Shown: positions 36,895-46,177, counted from the first letter of the stretch. The stretch: DNA of 64,000 nt from Nissabacter sp. SGAir0207 (GCF_005491205.1 NZ_CP028036.1:62001-126000), one strand, 5' to 3'. The notes: generated from the sequence alone by a model not told the origin. Numbers and translations are program-made.

Positions 36895-37575
36895 ATGCAC
36901 TTGCAGTTCATAACCGGCGACAAAGCCGCGACCACCCTGAACGTCAACGTTACGCATTTCATTATTGCCGGTTGGGCCGGCCGCGATATGGAGGCGGTGC
37001 TGCACCATATCAGGGAGTTGGAGGCACTCGGCGTGCCCGCTCCCGGTGCAGTGCCGCTCTTTTACCGCGTCGCGACCAACCAGCTCAGCCAGCAAGCGCA
37101 ACTTGAAGTGGTTGGCGAGCAGACCTCCGGCGAAGCCGAACCGTTTGTCTTCTCATACCGCGGCGAGTTGTGGGTTTCCCTCACGTCGGATCACACCGAC
37201 CGCCATCTGGAAACCTTCAGTGTCGCGCTCTCCAAGCAGGCGTGTATCAAGCCGGTCGCCAGCACTGCGTGGCGCATGAGTGACGTCGCCGCACATTGGG
37301 ATGCGCTTGAACTTACATCATGGATCAAAGAACAGGGCGAATGGGTGGTTTATCAGCAGGGCACGCTGGCATCACTGCTAACACCACAGGATTTGCTCGC
37401 ACGCTATCTCAACGGCGGCGTAGCGGAAGAGGGCGTTGCAATGTCCTGCGGCACGCTGGGCGCAATTGGCGGTATCCGCCCATCCAGCGAATTCCGTATG
37501 GCGCTACATGATCCGGTGCTCAACCGCACGCTGGAACACGCTTATAGCACCGGCGCACTGCCGGTGGTGGCATAA
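36895..37575 (+). CDS. DUF2848 family protein
   Basis: 226 residues from the ATG at 36895 behind CGGAGG. The DUF2848 fold resembles fumarylacetoacetate hydrolase-like proteins. Visible blocks are HFIIAGWAGRDMEAVLHHIRELEALGVPAPGAVP, ISFRGELW-type strand (FSYRGELWVSLTSDHTDRHLE) and GVAMSCGTLGAIGGIRPSSEFRMAL. It is the first gene of the operon. In this family the gene commonly sits next to an amidase and a GntR regulator, which fits a hydrolytic step in a degradative pathway. Substrate unknown. Confidence 0.83.
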   Translation: MHLQFITGDKAATTLNVNVTHFIIAGWAGRDMEAVLHHIRELEALGVPAPGAVPLFYRVATNQLSQQAQLEVVGEQTSGEAEPFVFSYRGELWVSLTSDHTDRHLETFSVALSKQACIKPVASTAWRMSDVAAHWDALELTSWIKEQGEWVVYQQGTLASLLTPQDLLARYLNGGVAEEGVAMSCGTLGAIGGIRPSSEFRMALHDPVLNRTLEHAYSTGALPVVA

Positions 37576-37586
37576 GGAGAGTGCCG

Positions 37587-38921
37587 ATGACCACACTCTG
37601 GCAAGCAAGCCAACAGTTGCAGAGCGGTGATGCCACGCCCGACGCCTTCACTGAAGCCGCGTTGCAGGCCGCGCACGATCCTGAACAACAGGGCGCATTG
37701 GTGTTCACCCAACGCTACACCGCCTCGGGCAGCCCGGCCAAGGCCCGCTGGCAAGCGAAGCAGGCGTTAAGCGCAATCGATGGATTGCCGATCAGCATCA
37801 AGGATCTGTTCGATGTCAAAGGCGAGGCGACAACGGCCGGTTCACGTTTGCTGGCTGATGCGCCGGTTGCGGCCGCCAATGCCAGCGTCGTCGATAAGCT
37901 GCTGCACGCGGGTGCCGCCATCGTCGGCAAAACCAATATGACGGAGTTCGCTTTCTCAGGCTTGGGTATCAACCCCCATTACGGCACGCCAGTCAATCCG
38001 TGGCAGCGCGATCAGCAGCGCATTCCGGGCGGCTCCTCCTCTGGCGCCGCCGTTGCGGTGGCTGAGGGCATGTGCCTTGGCGCGGTGGGCACCGATACCG
38101 GCGGTTCGGTGCGCATTCCTGCCGCACTGTGTGGCCTGACCGGTTTCAAACCCACGGCTAAGCGCATCAACCAAACCGGCACCTTGCCGCTGTCAACTTC
38201 ACTCGACAGCATTGGCGTCATCGCTGATGACGTGCGCAGTTGCTGGTTGCTGGATAGCATCATTGCCGACCAGCCACTGGCGCTACAGTCGCTTGACCTG
38301 CATGACGCGCGTTTTGCCGTGCCGCAAACGCGTGTGCTGGAGGGGCTGGATCAGCATGTGGCGCAGGCCTGGCAGCGTGCCATCACTATCCTGAGGCAGG
38401 CTGGCGCTACGATTATCGACATCGCTTTGCCTGAGCTGGATGCGCTGAACGCCATGAATGCGCGAGGCGGCATCACGGCGTATGAAGCCTGGCAGTGGCA
38501 TAAAAACACCGCCCAAGCACAACCTGATGCGTACGATCCCCATGTGTTGGCGCGCGTCCAGCGCGGCAGCCCTCTCACCGAGCAGGATGCGGCTGAGCTT
38601 TACCAGCAGCGCAGCGCCTGGCAGAAACGCATCAACGCGGCATTGGGCGATGTTAATGCGCTCATCATGCCCACCGTTCCTCTTATCGCACCGACCATTG
38701 CGTCACTCAATGATGCACAGCGCTACATGGAGGTTAACGCGTTGATGCTACGTAACCCCAGCATTATCAACATGCTGGACGGTTGTGCCCTCTCTTTACC
38801 CTGCCACCAACCCGGCAGTGCACCGGTTGGCCTGAGCCTTGCTTCGATTCATGGTGATGACGCCCGCTTAATCAGCTGGGCGCTGGCCGTGGAAACTGCC
38901 CTTAACTGGAGATCCCGATAA
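37587..38921 (+). CDS. Amidase-signature family amidohydrolase
   Basis: 444 residues from the ATG at 37587 (GGAG seven bases upstream, preferred to a GTG six bases earlier). The catalytic Ser-cisSer-Lys triad is visible: Lys72 (SIKDLFD), the Ser150-152 run (PGGSSSGAAVAV) and the nucleophile Ser174 (DTGGSVRIPA). It hydrolyses an amide, urea-type or ester bond; the aryl/alkyl specificity cannot be read off. It sits 11 bp after DUF2848, and its stop overlaps the next start by one base. Confidence 0.9.
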   Translation: MTTLWQASQQLQSGDATPDAFTEAALQAAHDPEQQGALVFTQRYTASGSPAKARWQAKQALSAIDGLPISIKDLFDVKGEATTAGSRLLADAPVAAANASVVDKLLHAGAAIVGKTNMTEFAFSGLGINPHYGTPVNPWQRDQQRIPGGSSSGAAVAVAEGMCLGAVGTDTGGSVRIPAALCGLTGFKPTAKRINQTGTLPLSTSLDSIGVIADDVRSCWLLDSIIADQPLALQSLDLHDARFAVPQTRVLEGLDQHVAQAWQRAITILRQAGATIIDIALPELDALNAMNARGGITAYEAWQWHKNTAQAQPDAYDPHVLARVQRGSPLTEQDAAELYQQRSAWQKRINAALGDVNALIMPTVPLIAPTIASLNDAQRYMEVNALMLRNPSIINMLDGCALSLPCHQPGSAPVGLSLASIHGDDARLISWALAVETALNWRSR

Positions 38922-39553
38922 TGACTCAACCCCACGGCATGTTGTTTGTCGCCACCAACGTTGGCGCTGAAGATGAAGCAGACTTTAACCAATGGTATGA
39001 CCATGAACACGTAGAGGAGCGCGTAGCGATCAAGGGATTTTTGAGCGGGACACGGTATCAGGCAGTAAACGCCGAGCGTAAATATCTTGGTTTGTATGAA
39101 ACCGACTCGCTGGAAGCCTTTACCAGCGCCGATTATCACGCCGCCTTCACGCGCCAGACGGCGTGGTCGGTGAAGAATCTGCAAAAAATGGTGAACCCAA
39201 TGCGCCGGGTGAGCGCAATAGTGCATAAGCATGGCAAGGGCACGGGCAACCAGTTGGCGGTGCTGACACTGCAAGCGATCGATGCCAATGCGTTAAGCGC
39301 CTGGCAACAGCAGATAAGCCAGACGCCGGGCTACATCGCCTCCAGCGTGCTGCTGCCTGATGGCAACTTGAGTTCGCCATTACCGAAGGAGAGCCAGCAG
39401 CACCGCACCATGCAGCCGATGCTGTTGATTCATTGCAGCGATGCGCCCTGTTGCGATCGCCTTGCCGCCGACGCGGCACAGGCTTTTGCAGGAGACATCC
39501 AACGTTACGCTCTCAACTGGCAGTTAACGAAACAGGAGTTGGCACATGGCTGA
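38921..39553 (+). CDS. DUF4286/EthD-like ferredoxin-fold protein
   Basis: 210 residues. The first half has the dimeric alpha-beta barrel pattern with MLFVATNVGAEDEADFNQWYDHEHVEERVAIKGFLSGTRYQ, which is typical of DUF4286/EthD-like proteins; the second half (about 110-210) may be a degenerate repeat of the fold. In degradative operons such proteins act as accessory or heme-less monooxygenase-like factors, but no specific reaction can be given. It overlaps the amidase stop by one base and the transporter start by eight bases. Confidence 0.75.
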   Translation: MTQPHGMLFVATNVGAEDEADFNQWYDHEHVEERVAIKGFLSGTRYQAVNAERKYLGLYETDSLEAFTSADYHAAFTRQTAWSVKNLQKMVNPMRRVSAIVHKHGKGTGNQLAVLTLQAIDANALSAWQQQISQTPGYIASSVLLPDGNLSSPLPKESQQHRTMQPMLLIHCSDAPCCDRLAADAAQAFAGDIQRYALNWQLTKQELAHG

Positions 39554-40856
39554 TACCCCTTCTCTGCAACAGACGGTGCGCGCTGAGCGCACCAAGTCAC
39601 AAACCGGGCGTCTGGCGGCCGCCAGTTCGATTGGCACCGCGCTGGAGTGGTACGACTTTACCGTTTACAACATCATGGCCGCGTTGGTGTTCAACCATGT
39701 GTTTTTCCCCAGTTTTGACCCGCTGGTTGGCACCATTCTGGCGTTCTCGACCTATGCGGTCGGCTACATCTCACGTCCGCTGGGTGGTTTCGTGTTCGGG
39801 CACCTTGGTGATGTGGCGGGGCGTAAAGCCGTGTTGATCATCACGCTGGTCATCATGGGCGTGACCACGGCGTTAATGGGCCTGCTGCCCGGCTATGCGG
39901 TATGGGGCATCTGGAGCCCGATTCTGTTAGTCGCACTGCGTTTTGTGCAGGGCATTGCGCTGGGCGGTGAGTGGGCAGGAGCCGTGTTGTTATCGATGGA
40001 ACATGGTGATGCCAATAAACGCGGGCGTAATGCCTCGTTTGCACAGGTCGGCCCCTCCTGCGGCACGCTGATTGGTACCGGCTTTATTACGCTGGTCACG
40101 GTGATGATGAGCGCGGATCAGTTTCAGGCATGGGGCTGGCGCATTCCCTTCTTGCTCAGCCTGTTACTGGTGATCTTTGGCCTGTGGCTGCGCCGTGGTG
40201 TAGAAGAGACACCGACCTTTGTCGCGATGCAGGCCCAGGAGAAAACCACGCACACGCCGTTGAAAGAGGTGTTCGTCAACTACCCGAAGCAGTTGTTGAT
40301 CGCGGGTGGCTCACGTATTGGCTCGGATGTGCTTTACGCGCTGGTGGTGGTGTTTACGCTGACCTATGTCACGACCGTACTGCAATTGCCGCGCCCGTTG
40401 GCGTTAATGGCAACGATGCTGGGCGCGATAGGTAACGCGATTACGGTGCCAATGTTTGGCGCGCTTTCAGACAAGTGGGGACGACGCCCGGTGTACATCA
40501 CTGGTGCGCTGCTGGCGATGGTCTGGTCGTTTCTGTTCTTTGTGTTGCTAGATAGCACGCAACCGGTACTGATCGTGCTGGCAGTCATTGGCGGATTGCT
40601 GATACACGCGATGATGTACGGCCCGCAGGCGGCGTTTGTCACTGAGCAGTTCCCTGACCACGTGCGGTACGCGGGCTCCTCACTGGCATACACGTTGGCG
40701 GGCATTATCGGCGGCGGTTTTGCGCCACTGATCATCACCACGTTATTCAAGGAGATGGGTAGCACGCTGTGGGTTTCCCTGTACGTCTGCCTGGCGCTGG
40801 CGATTACGCTGTTTGCTTTATGGAAAGCCAAAGAGACCGCGCATCGCCCGGATTGA
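39546..40856 (+). CDS. MHS-family MFS uptake transporter
   Basis: 436 residues, twelve membrane helices expected. Metabolite:H+ symporter signatures: ASSIGTALEWYDFTVYNI in helix 1, RPLGGFVFGHLGDVAGRKA in the 2-3 loop, ALRFVQGIALGGEWAGAVLLSMEH and FGALSDKWGRRPVYI. MHS members import organic acids, betaines and similar metabolites, so this is the probable uptake route for the operon's substrate. It is the last gene of the operon, overlapping the previous gene by eight bases. Confidence 0.9.
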   Translation: MADTPSLQQTVRAERTKSQTGRLAAASSIGTALEWYDFTVYNIMAALVFNHVFFPSFDPLVGTILAFSTYAVGYISRPLGGFVFGHLGDVAGRKAVLIITLVIMGVTTALMGLLPGYAVWGIWSPILLVALRFVQGIALGGEWAGAVLLSMEHGDANKRGRNASFAQVGPSCGTLIGTGFITLVTVMMSADQFQAWGWRIPFLLSLLLVIFGLWLRRGVEETPTFVAMQAQEKTTHTPLKEVFVNYPKQLLIAGGSRIGSDVLYALVVVFTLTYVTTVLQLPRPLALMATMLGAIGNAITVPMFGALSDKWGRRPVYITGALLAMVWSFLFFVLLDSTQPVLIVLAVIGGLLIHAMMYGPQAAFVTEQFPDHVRYAGSSLAYTLAGIIGGGFAPLIITTLFKEMGSTLWVSLYVCLALAITLFALWKAKETAHRPD

Positions 40857-40966
40857 TCATTAAATGGCGAAGGATTGCCATTATTTGGTCGGCCCAGCCC
40901 AATTATTGGGCGCGTCCAGCGCGCCTCAATGCCATTCTGCCGTCGGAGCGGCCGGCATCACCCGCA

Positions 40967-41332
40967 TCAGCCAGACTGGCGGAGATACGCGGGTGACAGA
41001 TCCTCGACTGACGTGCAGCCAATCTGAGCGAGAGTGCGATCGATATCCTCTTTAAGCAGTCTTATGACATCGTCAACCCCGTGCTGCCCGCGCGCTGCCA
41101 GCCCATAAAGTGTCGCCCTGCCCAATAACGCCATCTCTGCGCCAAGACACAGTGCCTTGACGATGTCTGATCCGCGACGGAATCCGCTATCAACCAGGAT
41201 CGGTTGCTCAATCCGGCTGGCGACGTCAGGCAGGGTCTCAATCGGTGCCAGGTTATATTCAAGCTGACGCCCCCCATGATTGGAGAGGATAACCCCGTCG
41301 GCACCATAGGCGACGCATAACTCTGCGTCTTC
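40967..41332 (-). pseudogene. C-terminal remnant of FMN-dependent alpha-hydroxy-acid oxidase
   Basis: Read leftward from about 41332 to the stop at 40967-40969, about 120 codons resemble the end of lactate/mandelate dehydrogenase-type proteins. Recognisable parts are DGVILSNHGGRQL (FMN and active-site His/Arg), ILVDSGFRRGSDIVKALCLGA (FMN phosphate site), GRATLYGLAARG and DRTLAQIGCTSVEDLSPAYL. An in-frame TAA stands immediately before the fragment, and the N-terminal two-thirds of the gene is absent. A 7-bp inverted repeat (TTCTTAC-ACC-GTAAGAA, 41330-41346) marks the break. Confidence 0.8.
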
Positions 41333-41346
41333 TTACACCGTAAGAA

Positions 41347-41979
41347 CTATTGTGGCCTTACCGCCCCTTCCAGCGCCGCCCTTAATTCACTGTCTGTCAT
41401 TCGCACACAATACGTCGGCATTCCGCGCTCAAAGCGCCAGCCTTCGGAAAGAGCGCCTGCATCTACAGCGTCAAAACCAAAGGCGTCATACAGCGCAATG
41501 ACTGCGTTTTTCGTTTCGGTATCATCACCTGCCAGCGGCAAAGCGCGACGTTGTGGATCGCCAGCCGGCAAGCCTTCGTTTTCGAGATCGGTCATCTGAA
41601 TCGCATTAAACGCTTTGGTGATTTTCGACTGCGGCAGAAAACCGGCGAGGTATTCACTGGTGGTTGTGCTCCGGCTATCAAGTTCAGCTACCTGCCCGTC
41701 GCGCTCAGGATAATAATTCACCGCGTCGATCACCGGTTTACCGGCAATCTCCGCCACCGGCAGTTGCCCGATAGCCGTCAGCGGCACAGCAATCATCACG
41801 ATATCCCCAAATGCCGCAGCTTCGGCCGCCGTACCGATTTTACTGCCGATCATCGGCTTAAGGCTGAACAGCGTTTGCGGCCCACGAGAATTGCTGAGCA
41901 TCACCTGATATCCGGCTTTTATCGCCAGTTTAGCTACCGCTCTGCCTACAAATCCTGCACCAATAATGCCTATTTTCAT
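41347..41979 (-). CDS. NADP-dependent F420-reductase-like oxidoreductase
   Basis: 210 residues from the ATG at 41979 (AAAGGTGATA upstream; an ATG three codons earlier is possible). The N-terminal dinucleotide fold MKIGIIGAGFVGRAVAKLA and the IAVPLTAIGQLPVAEIAGKPVIDAVNYYP segment match the NADP-oxidoreductase family PF03807. The C-terminal part includes ITKAFNAIQMTDLENEGLPAG. Host-type members in Enterobacterales are called DinG-unrelated NAD(P)-binding domain proteins with unknown substrate. It is divergent to a LysR gene, which likely regulates it. Confidence 0.85.
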   Translation of the reverse strand: MKIGIIGAGFVGRAVAKLAIKAGYQVMLSNSRGPQTLFSLKPMIGSKIGTAAEAAAFGDIVMIAVPLTAIGQLPVAEIAGKPVIDAVNYYPERDGQVAELDSRSTTTSEYLAGFLPQSKITKAFNAIQMTDLENEGLPAGDPQRRALPLAGDDTETKNAVIALYDAFGFDAVDAGALSEGWRFERGMPTYCVRMTDSELRAALEGAVRPQ

Positions 41980-42084
41980 GATTATCACCTTTCATTTTGT
42001 TGTTGATAGGCTAAGAATAATTCCACACTCAATATTGATAAATGTTCGCTATCGACACAGACAAACAACAAATAAGAGGGAATC

Positions 42085-42972
42085 GTGGATCGTTTAACCA
42101 GCATGAATGTATTCGTCAAAACCGCTGACCTGGGCTCTTTCGCGTCAGCAGCAGAAGCGTTACGTATTTCTCCGCAGATGGTGGCGAAGCATATTGCGCG
42201 GCTGGAATCCCGGCTAGGGACGGCATTGATCAACCGTACGACGCGGCGTCAGCACCTGACAGACATTGGGCGCAGCTATTATGAACGCTGTAAAATCGTT
42301 CTTTCTGAGGCCGAGGCTGCGGATGCCATCGCGCTGGAAATGAAAGCCACGCCCTCCGGCACGCTACGCGTTAATGCGCCGGTAACATTCGGCACGTCAT
42401 CGCTGGCGCCGTTCATTACGCACTATCTGGCGCAATTTCCCGAAACGCAGGTGGAGCTGACGCTCAGCGACCGGATGGTCGATCCGGTTGAGGAAGGTTA
42501 CGAGGTGATTCTGCGGATTGGGGAACTCAGCGACAGCCAGATGATTGCTTATCCGCTGCGGCCCTACCGGCTGATTGCCTGTGCATCGCCCGATTATCTC
42601 GCGCAGAATGGCGTGCCGGAAACACCTACTGAGCTCGCCGCGCATTCGTGTCTGGTTTACGGTATCTGGTCACCTCAGGCTCCCTGCCGCTGGCAATTTC
42701 ATAAGGATGGTAAAATGCAGGAGACCCAGCCGGAAGGCCGTCTGCGATCCAACGACTGGCGCGCGCTGTTGCACGCTGCCGTAAACGGATACGGTGTCAC
42801 ACTGGGGCCGGAAGATGTACTGAGTGAAGAAATCAGGGCGGGACGACTGGTTCAGGTGTTGCCTGATTACGAAGGACCTTCGCGACCAATGCATGTGCTG
42901 ACACCCGCGGGATTACGCCAAACGGTGAAGATCCGTAGTTTTATTCAGGCAGTACAAAAGGCATTTAGCTGA
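42085..42972 (+). CDS. LysR-family regulator
   Basis: 295 residues from a GTG at 42085 with AAGAGGG upstream. The N-terminal helix-turn-helix (VFVKTADLGSFASAAEALRISPQMVAKHIARLESRLG) and the TLRVNAPVTFGTSSLAPFITHYL effector start are typical of the LTTR subgroup beside oxidoreductase genes. DRMVDPVEEGYEVILRIGEL is the same motif as in the regulator at 17.8 kb. It is divergent from the NADP oxidoreductase, with 105 bp between the starts. Confidence 0.9.
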   Translation: MDRLTSMNVFVKTADLGSFASAAEALRISPQMVAKHIARLESRLGTALINRTTRRQHLTDIGRSYYERCKIVLSEAEAADAIALEMKATPSGTLRVNAPVTFGTSSLAPFITHYLAQFPETQVELTLSDRMVDPVEEGYEVILRIGELSDSQMIAYPLRPYRLIACASPDYLAQNGVPETPTELAAHSCLVYGIWSPQAPCRWQFHKDGKMQETQPEGRLRSNDWRALLHAAVNGYGVTLGPEDVLSEEIRAGRLVQVLPDYEGPSRPMHVLTPAGLRQTVKIRSFIQAVQKAFS

Positions 42973-43374
42973 ACCGATAAAGTTGAGCACCGGAGAAACG
43001 CGCTTTCCAAGGTAAATCTGGTCTTACTGGTTAGCCCAGAATAGGCACATAGTGTCACCGGAGTCATAAAAATGCCCTTGGCTGGGTCGTAAGCAGTAGG
43101 GAATTGTTGGGCAAACCACTGTCATTGCCTAATCTGTCTGTTCGGACCCATCTGGCACACTCCCAGCTATCAGAAATATTAAATCGGTAGTTACAAACAT
43201 CCAGAAATTATCAAGTATTTAAAAGGAGATTCATTTATTCCCAGACTGACCGTCATTGTGAGCGTACTGTCAATGTCCGCTCTGTGCCAGAAGCGGACGT
43301 TGGTAGCTGGTAAAAGCTGTAGTGATACTTCGCCGGAGAGAGTAGACCTGTCCGGTTTAGATATCGAAGAATAT
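42973..43374. other. Intergenic gap at left edge of the resistance region
   Basis: 402 bp between two LysR genes. No gene is convincing. A single GTCCGCT/AGCGGAC hairpin of the dispersed two-hairpin family lies at 43275-43298. The composition changes here, and this is a plausible left boundary of the acquired arsenic/cadmium block. Confidence 0.5.
43275..43298. repeat. Two-hairpin dispersed repeat, copy A (one hairpin)
   Basis: GTCCGCT (43275-43281) and AGCGGAC (43292-43298) surround CTGTGCCAGA. The loop sequence is the same as in the right hairpin of the complete copies at 49.7 and 53.0 kb. Confidence 0.7.
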
Positions 43375-44280
43375 TTATCTGATTTCGTTTTTTGCAAAAC
43401 TGCTGTTTAGGTTTTTCAGCACTTCATTGATACCTCTGCTTACAATCCGGTCTTCCCGCATGACTGTCCCGAGAGTCCGGTGAAGAGAGGGCGTCACAGA
43501 GTAAAGATCGAGCCCCGATCTTTCCTCAATGCATGCAACGGACATTCTGGGAACAATGCTGTAGCCAAGACCGGCACGGACCATTCTTTTAATAGCTTCG
43601 ATACTGCCAAGCTCCATGACCGGGCAGGCAATATGTCCCGTCTCCCGGAACCACTGGTCAATCAGGGCGCGTGTCCCGCTTCCCGGTTCAAAGATAATCA
43701 GCGGCAGCGGCAACAAAGCGCCCGGATTCCATATTTTCGCACTCGGCTCTGATGCATCCTTTTCCATGATGACAACAAACTCATCCGTACCCAGCGGGAT
43801 GATGCTCAGGTTTTTACCTGCAGCTGGCAGAGTCACCAGGCCAATATCTATACGATTTTCCTCCACGCCCCGCACTATATCGGAAGTGTTACCTGTGCGT
43901 ACGTCCACCTTCAGCAGGGGATGGGCCTGCCGCAGTTGCTGTAGTAAGGGGGGAAGTAAATGAATACAGGCCGTTGCGCCTGTGCCAACAGTAACAGTGC
44001 CGGTTATCTCATCAGAATGCTGGCACACCGATTCAACTGCTGTACTTACCACTGCATCAATTTTCATGCTGTGCTCAACGAGAGTCAGCCCGGCTGGCGT
44101 GGGCCTTACTCCCCGGCTGGTTCGCTCAATAAGCCGGACCTGAAGCGCCTGCTCCAGTTGTCTTATATGCAGGCTCACTGCCGGCTGCGACAGACCAAGT
44201 GCTTCAGCCGCCCCGGAGAAACTGCCCCGGCTGACGACCAGTCTGAAAGTAGCCAGGTGATCGAGGTTCAGGTTTGTCAT
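43375..44280 (-). CDS. LysR-family regulator next to arsenic genes
   Basis: 301 residues. The helix-turn-helix (FRLVVSRGSFSGAAEALGLSQPAVSLHIRQLEQALQ) and the effector domain with GTVTVGTGATACIHLLPPLL resemble the CysB/CysL-type subgroup. It is divergent from the GNAT-MFS genes with about 98 bp between the starts and may control them. The ligand is unknown. Confidence 0.87.
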   Translation of the reverse strand: MTNLNLDHLATFRLVVSRGSFSGAAEALGLSQPAVSLHIRQLEQALQVRLIERTSRGVRPTPAGLTLVEHSMKIDAVVSTAVESVCQHSDEITGTVTVGTGATACIHLLPPLLQQLRQAHPLLKVDVRTGNTSDIVRGVEENRIDIGLVTLPAAGKNLSIIPLGTDEFVVIMEKDASEPSAKIWNPGALLPLPLIIFEPGSGTRALIDQWFRETGHIACPVMELGSIEAIKRMVRAGLGYSIVPRMSVACIEERSGLDLYSVTPSLHRTLGTVMREDRIVSRGINEVLKNLNSSFAKNEIR

Positions 44281-44378
44281 GCCAAAATTTTCCTTATGCC
44301 GCTGATAAGTCCTGCTGCCTGTCTGAAATTGTTCATTCCGGTTAGTCTCTGCTTATGACCGCAGAAGGAGCCGTACCG

Positions 44379-44906
44379 ATGGAAATAACCGAAGCAGATG
44401 AACGACATATTCCTGCCATCCAGCAGATTTATGCTTATCACGTATTGCATGGCACCGCCACTTTTGAAACTGAACCGCCGGATCCGGCTGAAATGACAGC
44501 CCGCCTGAAAAAGGTGCGTGCAGCAGGACTGCCCTGGTTTGTGGCTGTTGAGGACGGCAATGTCCGCGGATACTGCTACCTGTCACTCTACCGGGAACGG
44601 TGTGCCTACAGATTCACCCTGGAGAATTCTGTATATATTGCCCCCAATTTTCAGGGCCAGGGGATCGGAAAAAAGTTGTTATTGAGTGCGGTCACATGGG
44701 CAGAGGACCGTAGCTTTCGCCAGCTCGTGGCCGTAGTTGGAAACAGCGAAAATAGCGCCTCTCTTGCCCTGCATCGCGCGGCAGGCTTCAGCATTACAGG
44801 AACGCTCAGATCTGTGGGCTTCAAGCACGGACGCTGGCTTGATACGGTCATCCTGCAGCGTACGCTCGGGCAGGGCGACGCCACATTTCCGGAGAGCACG
44901 GGTTGA
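44379..44906 (+). CDS. GNAT N-acetyltransferase, Pat/ArsN1 type
   Basis: 175 residues from the ATG at 44379 (AAGGAG ten bases upstream). The opening EITEADERHIPAIQQIYAYHVLHGTATFETEPP, the QGQGIGKKLL acetyl-CoA loop and the GFKHGRWLDTVILQRTL end are typical of phosphinothricin/methionine-sulfoximine acetyltransferases. The related ArsN1 enzymes acetylate arsinothricin, an arsenic-containing glutamate analogue antibiotic. The arsenic gene context makes ArsN1 attractive but specificity is not proven. The stop overlaps the following transporter start (TTGA). Confidence 0.85.
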   Translation: MEITEADERHIPAIQQIYAYHVLHGTATFETEPPDPAEMTARLKKVRAAGLPWFVAVEDGNVRGYCYLSLYRERCAYRFTLENSVYIAPNFQGQGIGKKLLLSAVTWAEDRSFRQLVAVVGNSENSASLALHRAAGFSITGTLRSVGFKHGRWLDTVILQRTLGQGDATFPESTG

Positions 44907-46129
44907 CTGACGGGTATCTGACAGGCCGCACCATTTTCTGCATTGGCATGACGCAGCTAATCAACTGGGGTATCACATTCTATATGCCGGGGGTCTTCGG
45001 GACCGCCATCATGTCGGAGACAGGCCGGTCACCAGTTGTGACATTCTCCGGGCTGACTATTGCCATGCTTGTTATGGGGCTTGTCTCGCCACTTACCGGC
45101 CCCCTTATAGCACGTACCGGCGGGCGTACGGTGATGATGGTGGGAACCTTCGTCATAGTCCTCGGTTGTTTTCTGATGGCTTTTACCCATTCAACCACAT
45201 CGTGGGTTGCCGTCTGGCTCCTGATGGGAGCTGGCATGCGACTTGCCCTGTATGATGCCGCATTTGCGCTGCTTGTAGAAATTGCAGGCGCAGAGGCCCG
45301 CCGGGCAATCACCCTGGTCACACTGCTGGGTGGTCTCGCGTCAGTCGCGTTCTGGCCTGCTGGCGCTGCGCTACTGCACTTTACCGACTGGCGGCATGCC
45401 ATTATCGTTTACGGCTGTGCAGGCATTGTCAGCCTGCTTTTTTTGACCACCGTTCCGGCAGGTTATCGGCGTCAACCTCCCGTTGCCGGGCAGCCCGCTC
45501 TTCAGGCGATCGGACCAGCAGAAGACCGGAAAGCCTTTATCAGCGGCCTGTGGTACGCCACGTTGATAGCGCTGATAAGCTTTGTTTCCACCGGCGTGTC
45601 CGCTCATTTTCCTCAGATACTGGCCGCTTATGGTATGCCCGCCGTAGCGGGTATGTTGTGGGGGGTGGGACAGGTGAGCGCCAGACTGCTGGACGTGGCT
45701 TCCGGTGCACGTACTTCAGCGATCCGTCTGAGCCTGTTTACCGGCATTATTCTGCCATTATGCTTTTTGGTTGGCCTTGCAGGGAATGTTACCCCGGTGG
45801 CTACAGCCATCTTTATTCTGAGTTACGGGGCTGTAAACGGACTGAGTACGATCATTAAGGCCGTCCTGCCTCTTGTGCTGTTTGATCCGCAGCAGTATGC
45901 CCGTAAAACAGGCTTACTGCTGTCACCCGCTTTTTTGCTCGCGGCGCTCGCGCCGTCAGTTTACGCAATACTGCTGGAGCAATACGGCACACCCGGCACG
46001 CTGCTTTTATCTGCCATCCTTACCCTGTTCATCATGGCGATTTCCATAGTGATCTGGCGTCGTCATCCTTCCTCTGCTGGACCGAACCGGGATAAGGGCG
46101 AGCCATCCATTCCGGGGAAAAATATTTGA
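44903..46129 (+). CDS. MFS transporter coupled to the acetyltransferase
   Basis: 408 residues from a TTG at 44903, which overlaps the TGA of the acetyltransferase (TTGA) and has GGAGAG upstream. Translational coupling therefore supports the rare start codon. Twelve membrane helices are expected (CIGMTQLINWGITFYMPGVFG in helix 1; SPLTGPLIARTGGRTVMM in the 2-3 loop). It is not ArsB or ArsJ by motif. Its neighbours suggest export of arsenicals or an N-acetylated product, but the substrate is unknown. It is followed by an ArsR operator and gene. Confidence 0.85.
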   Translation: MTDGYLTGRTIFCIGMTQLINWGITFYMPGVFGTAIMSETGRSPVVTFSGLTIAMLVMGLVSPLTGPLIARTGGRTVMMVGTFVIVLGCFLMAFTHSTTSWVAVWLLMGAGMRLALYDAAFALLVEIAGAEARRAITLVTLLGGLASVAFWPAGAALLHFTDWRHAIIVYGCAGIVSLLFLTTVPAGYRRQPPVAGQPALQAIGPAEDRKAFISGLWYATLIALISFVSTGVSAHFPQILAAYGMPAVAGMLWGVGQVSARLLDVASGARTSAIRLSLFTGIILPLCFLVGLAGNVTPVATAIFILSYGAVNGLSTIIKAVLPLVLFDPQQYARKTGLLLSPAFLLAALAPSVYAILLEQYGTPGTLLLSAILTLFIMAISIVIWRRHPSSAGPNRDKGEPSIPGKNI

Positions 46130-46136
46130 CGCTGAT

Positions 46137-46162
46137 TATATTTCTATTATTCTGGAAATATA
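46137..46162. promoter_or_regulatory. ArsR-type operator before arsR-arsH
   Basis: TATATTTC (46137-46144) and GAAATATA (46155-46162) are perfect inverted arms with a 10-bp spacer, 16 bp upstream of the arsR start. TTGACG at 46126 and TATTCT at 46148 give a possible promoter with 16-bp spacing overlapping the operator. Confidence 0.7.
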
Positions 46163-46177
46163 GTTCAAGGAGGGCGT

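Noticed and set aside
41062..41307. 81-codon minus-strand frame near the oxidase remnant
   Set aside because: It is out of frame with the recognisable hydroxy-acid oxidase fragment, which occupies another frame of the same strand.
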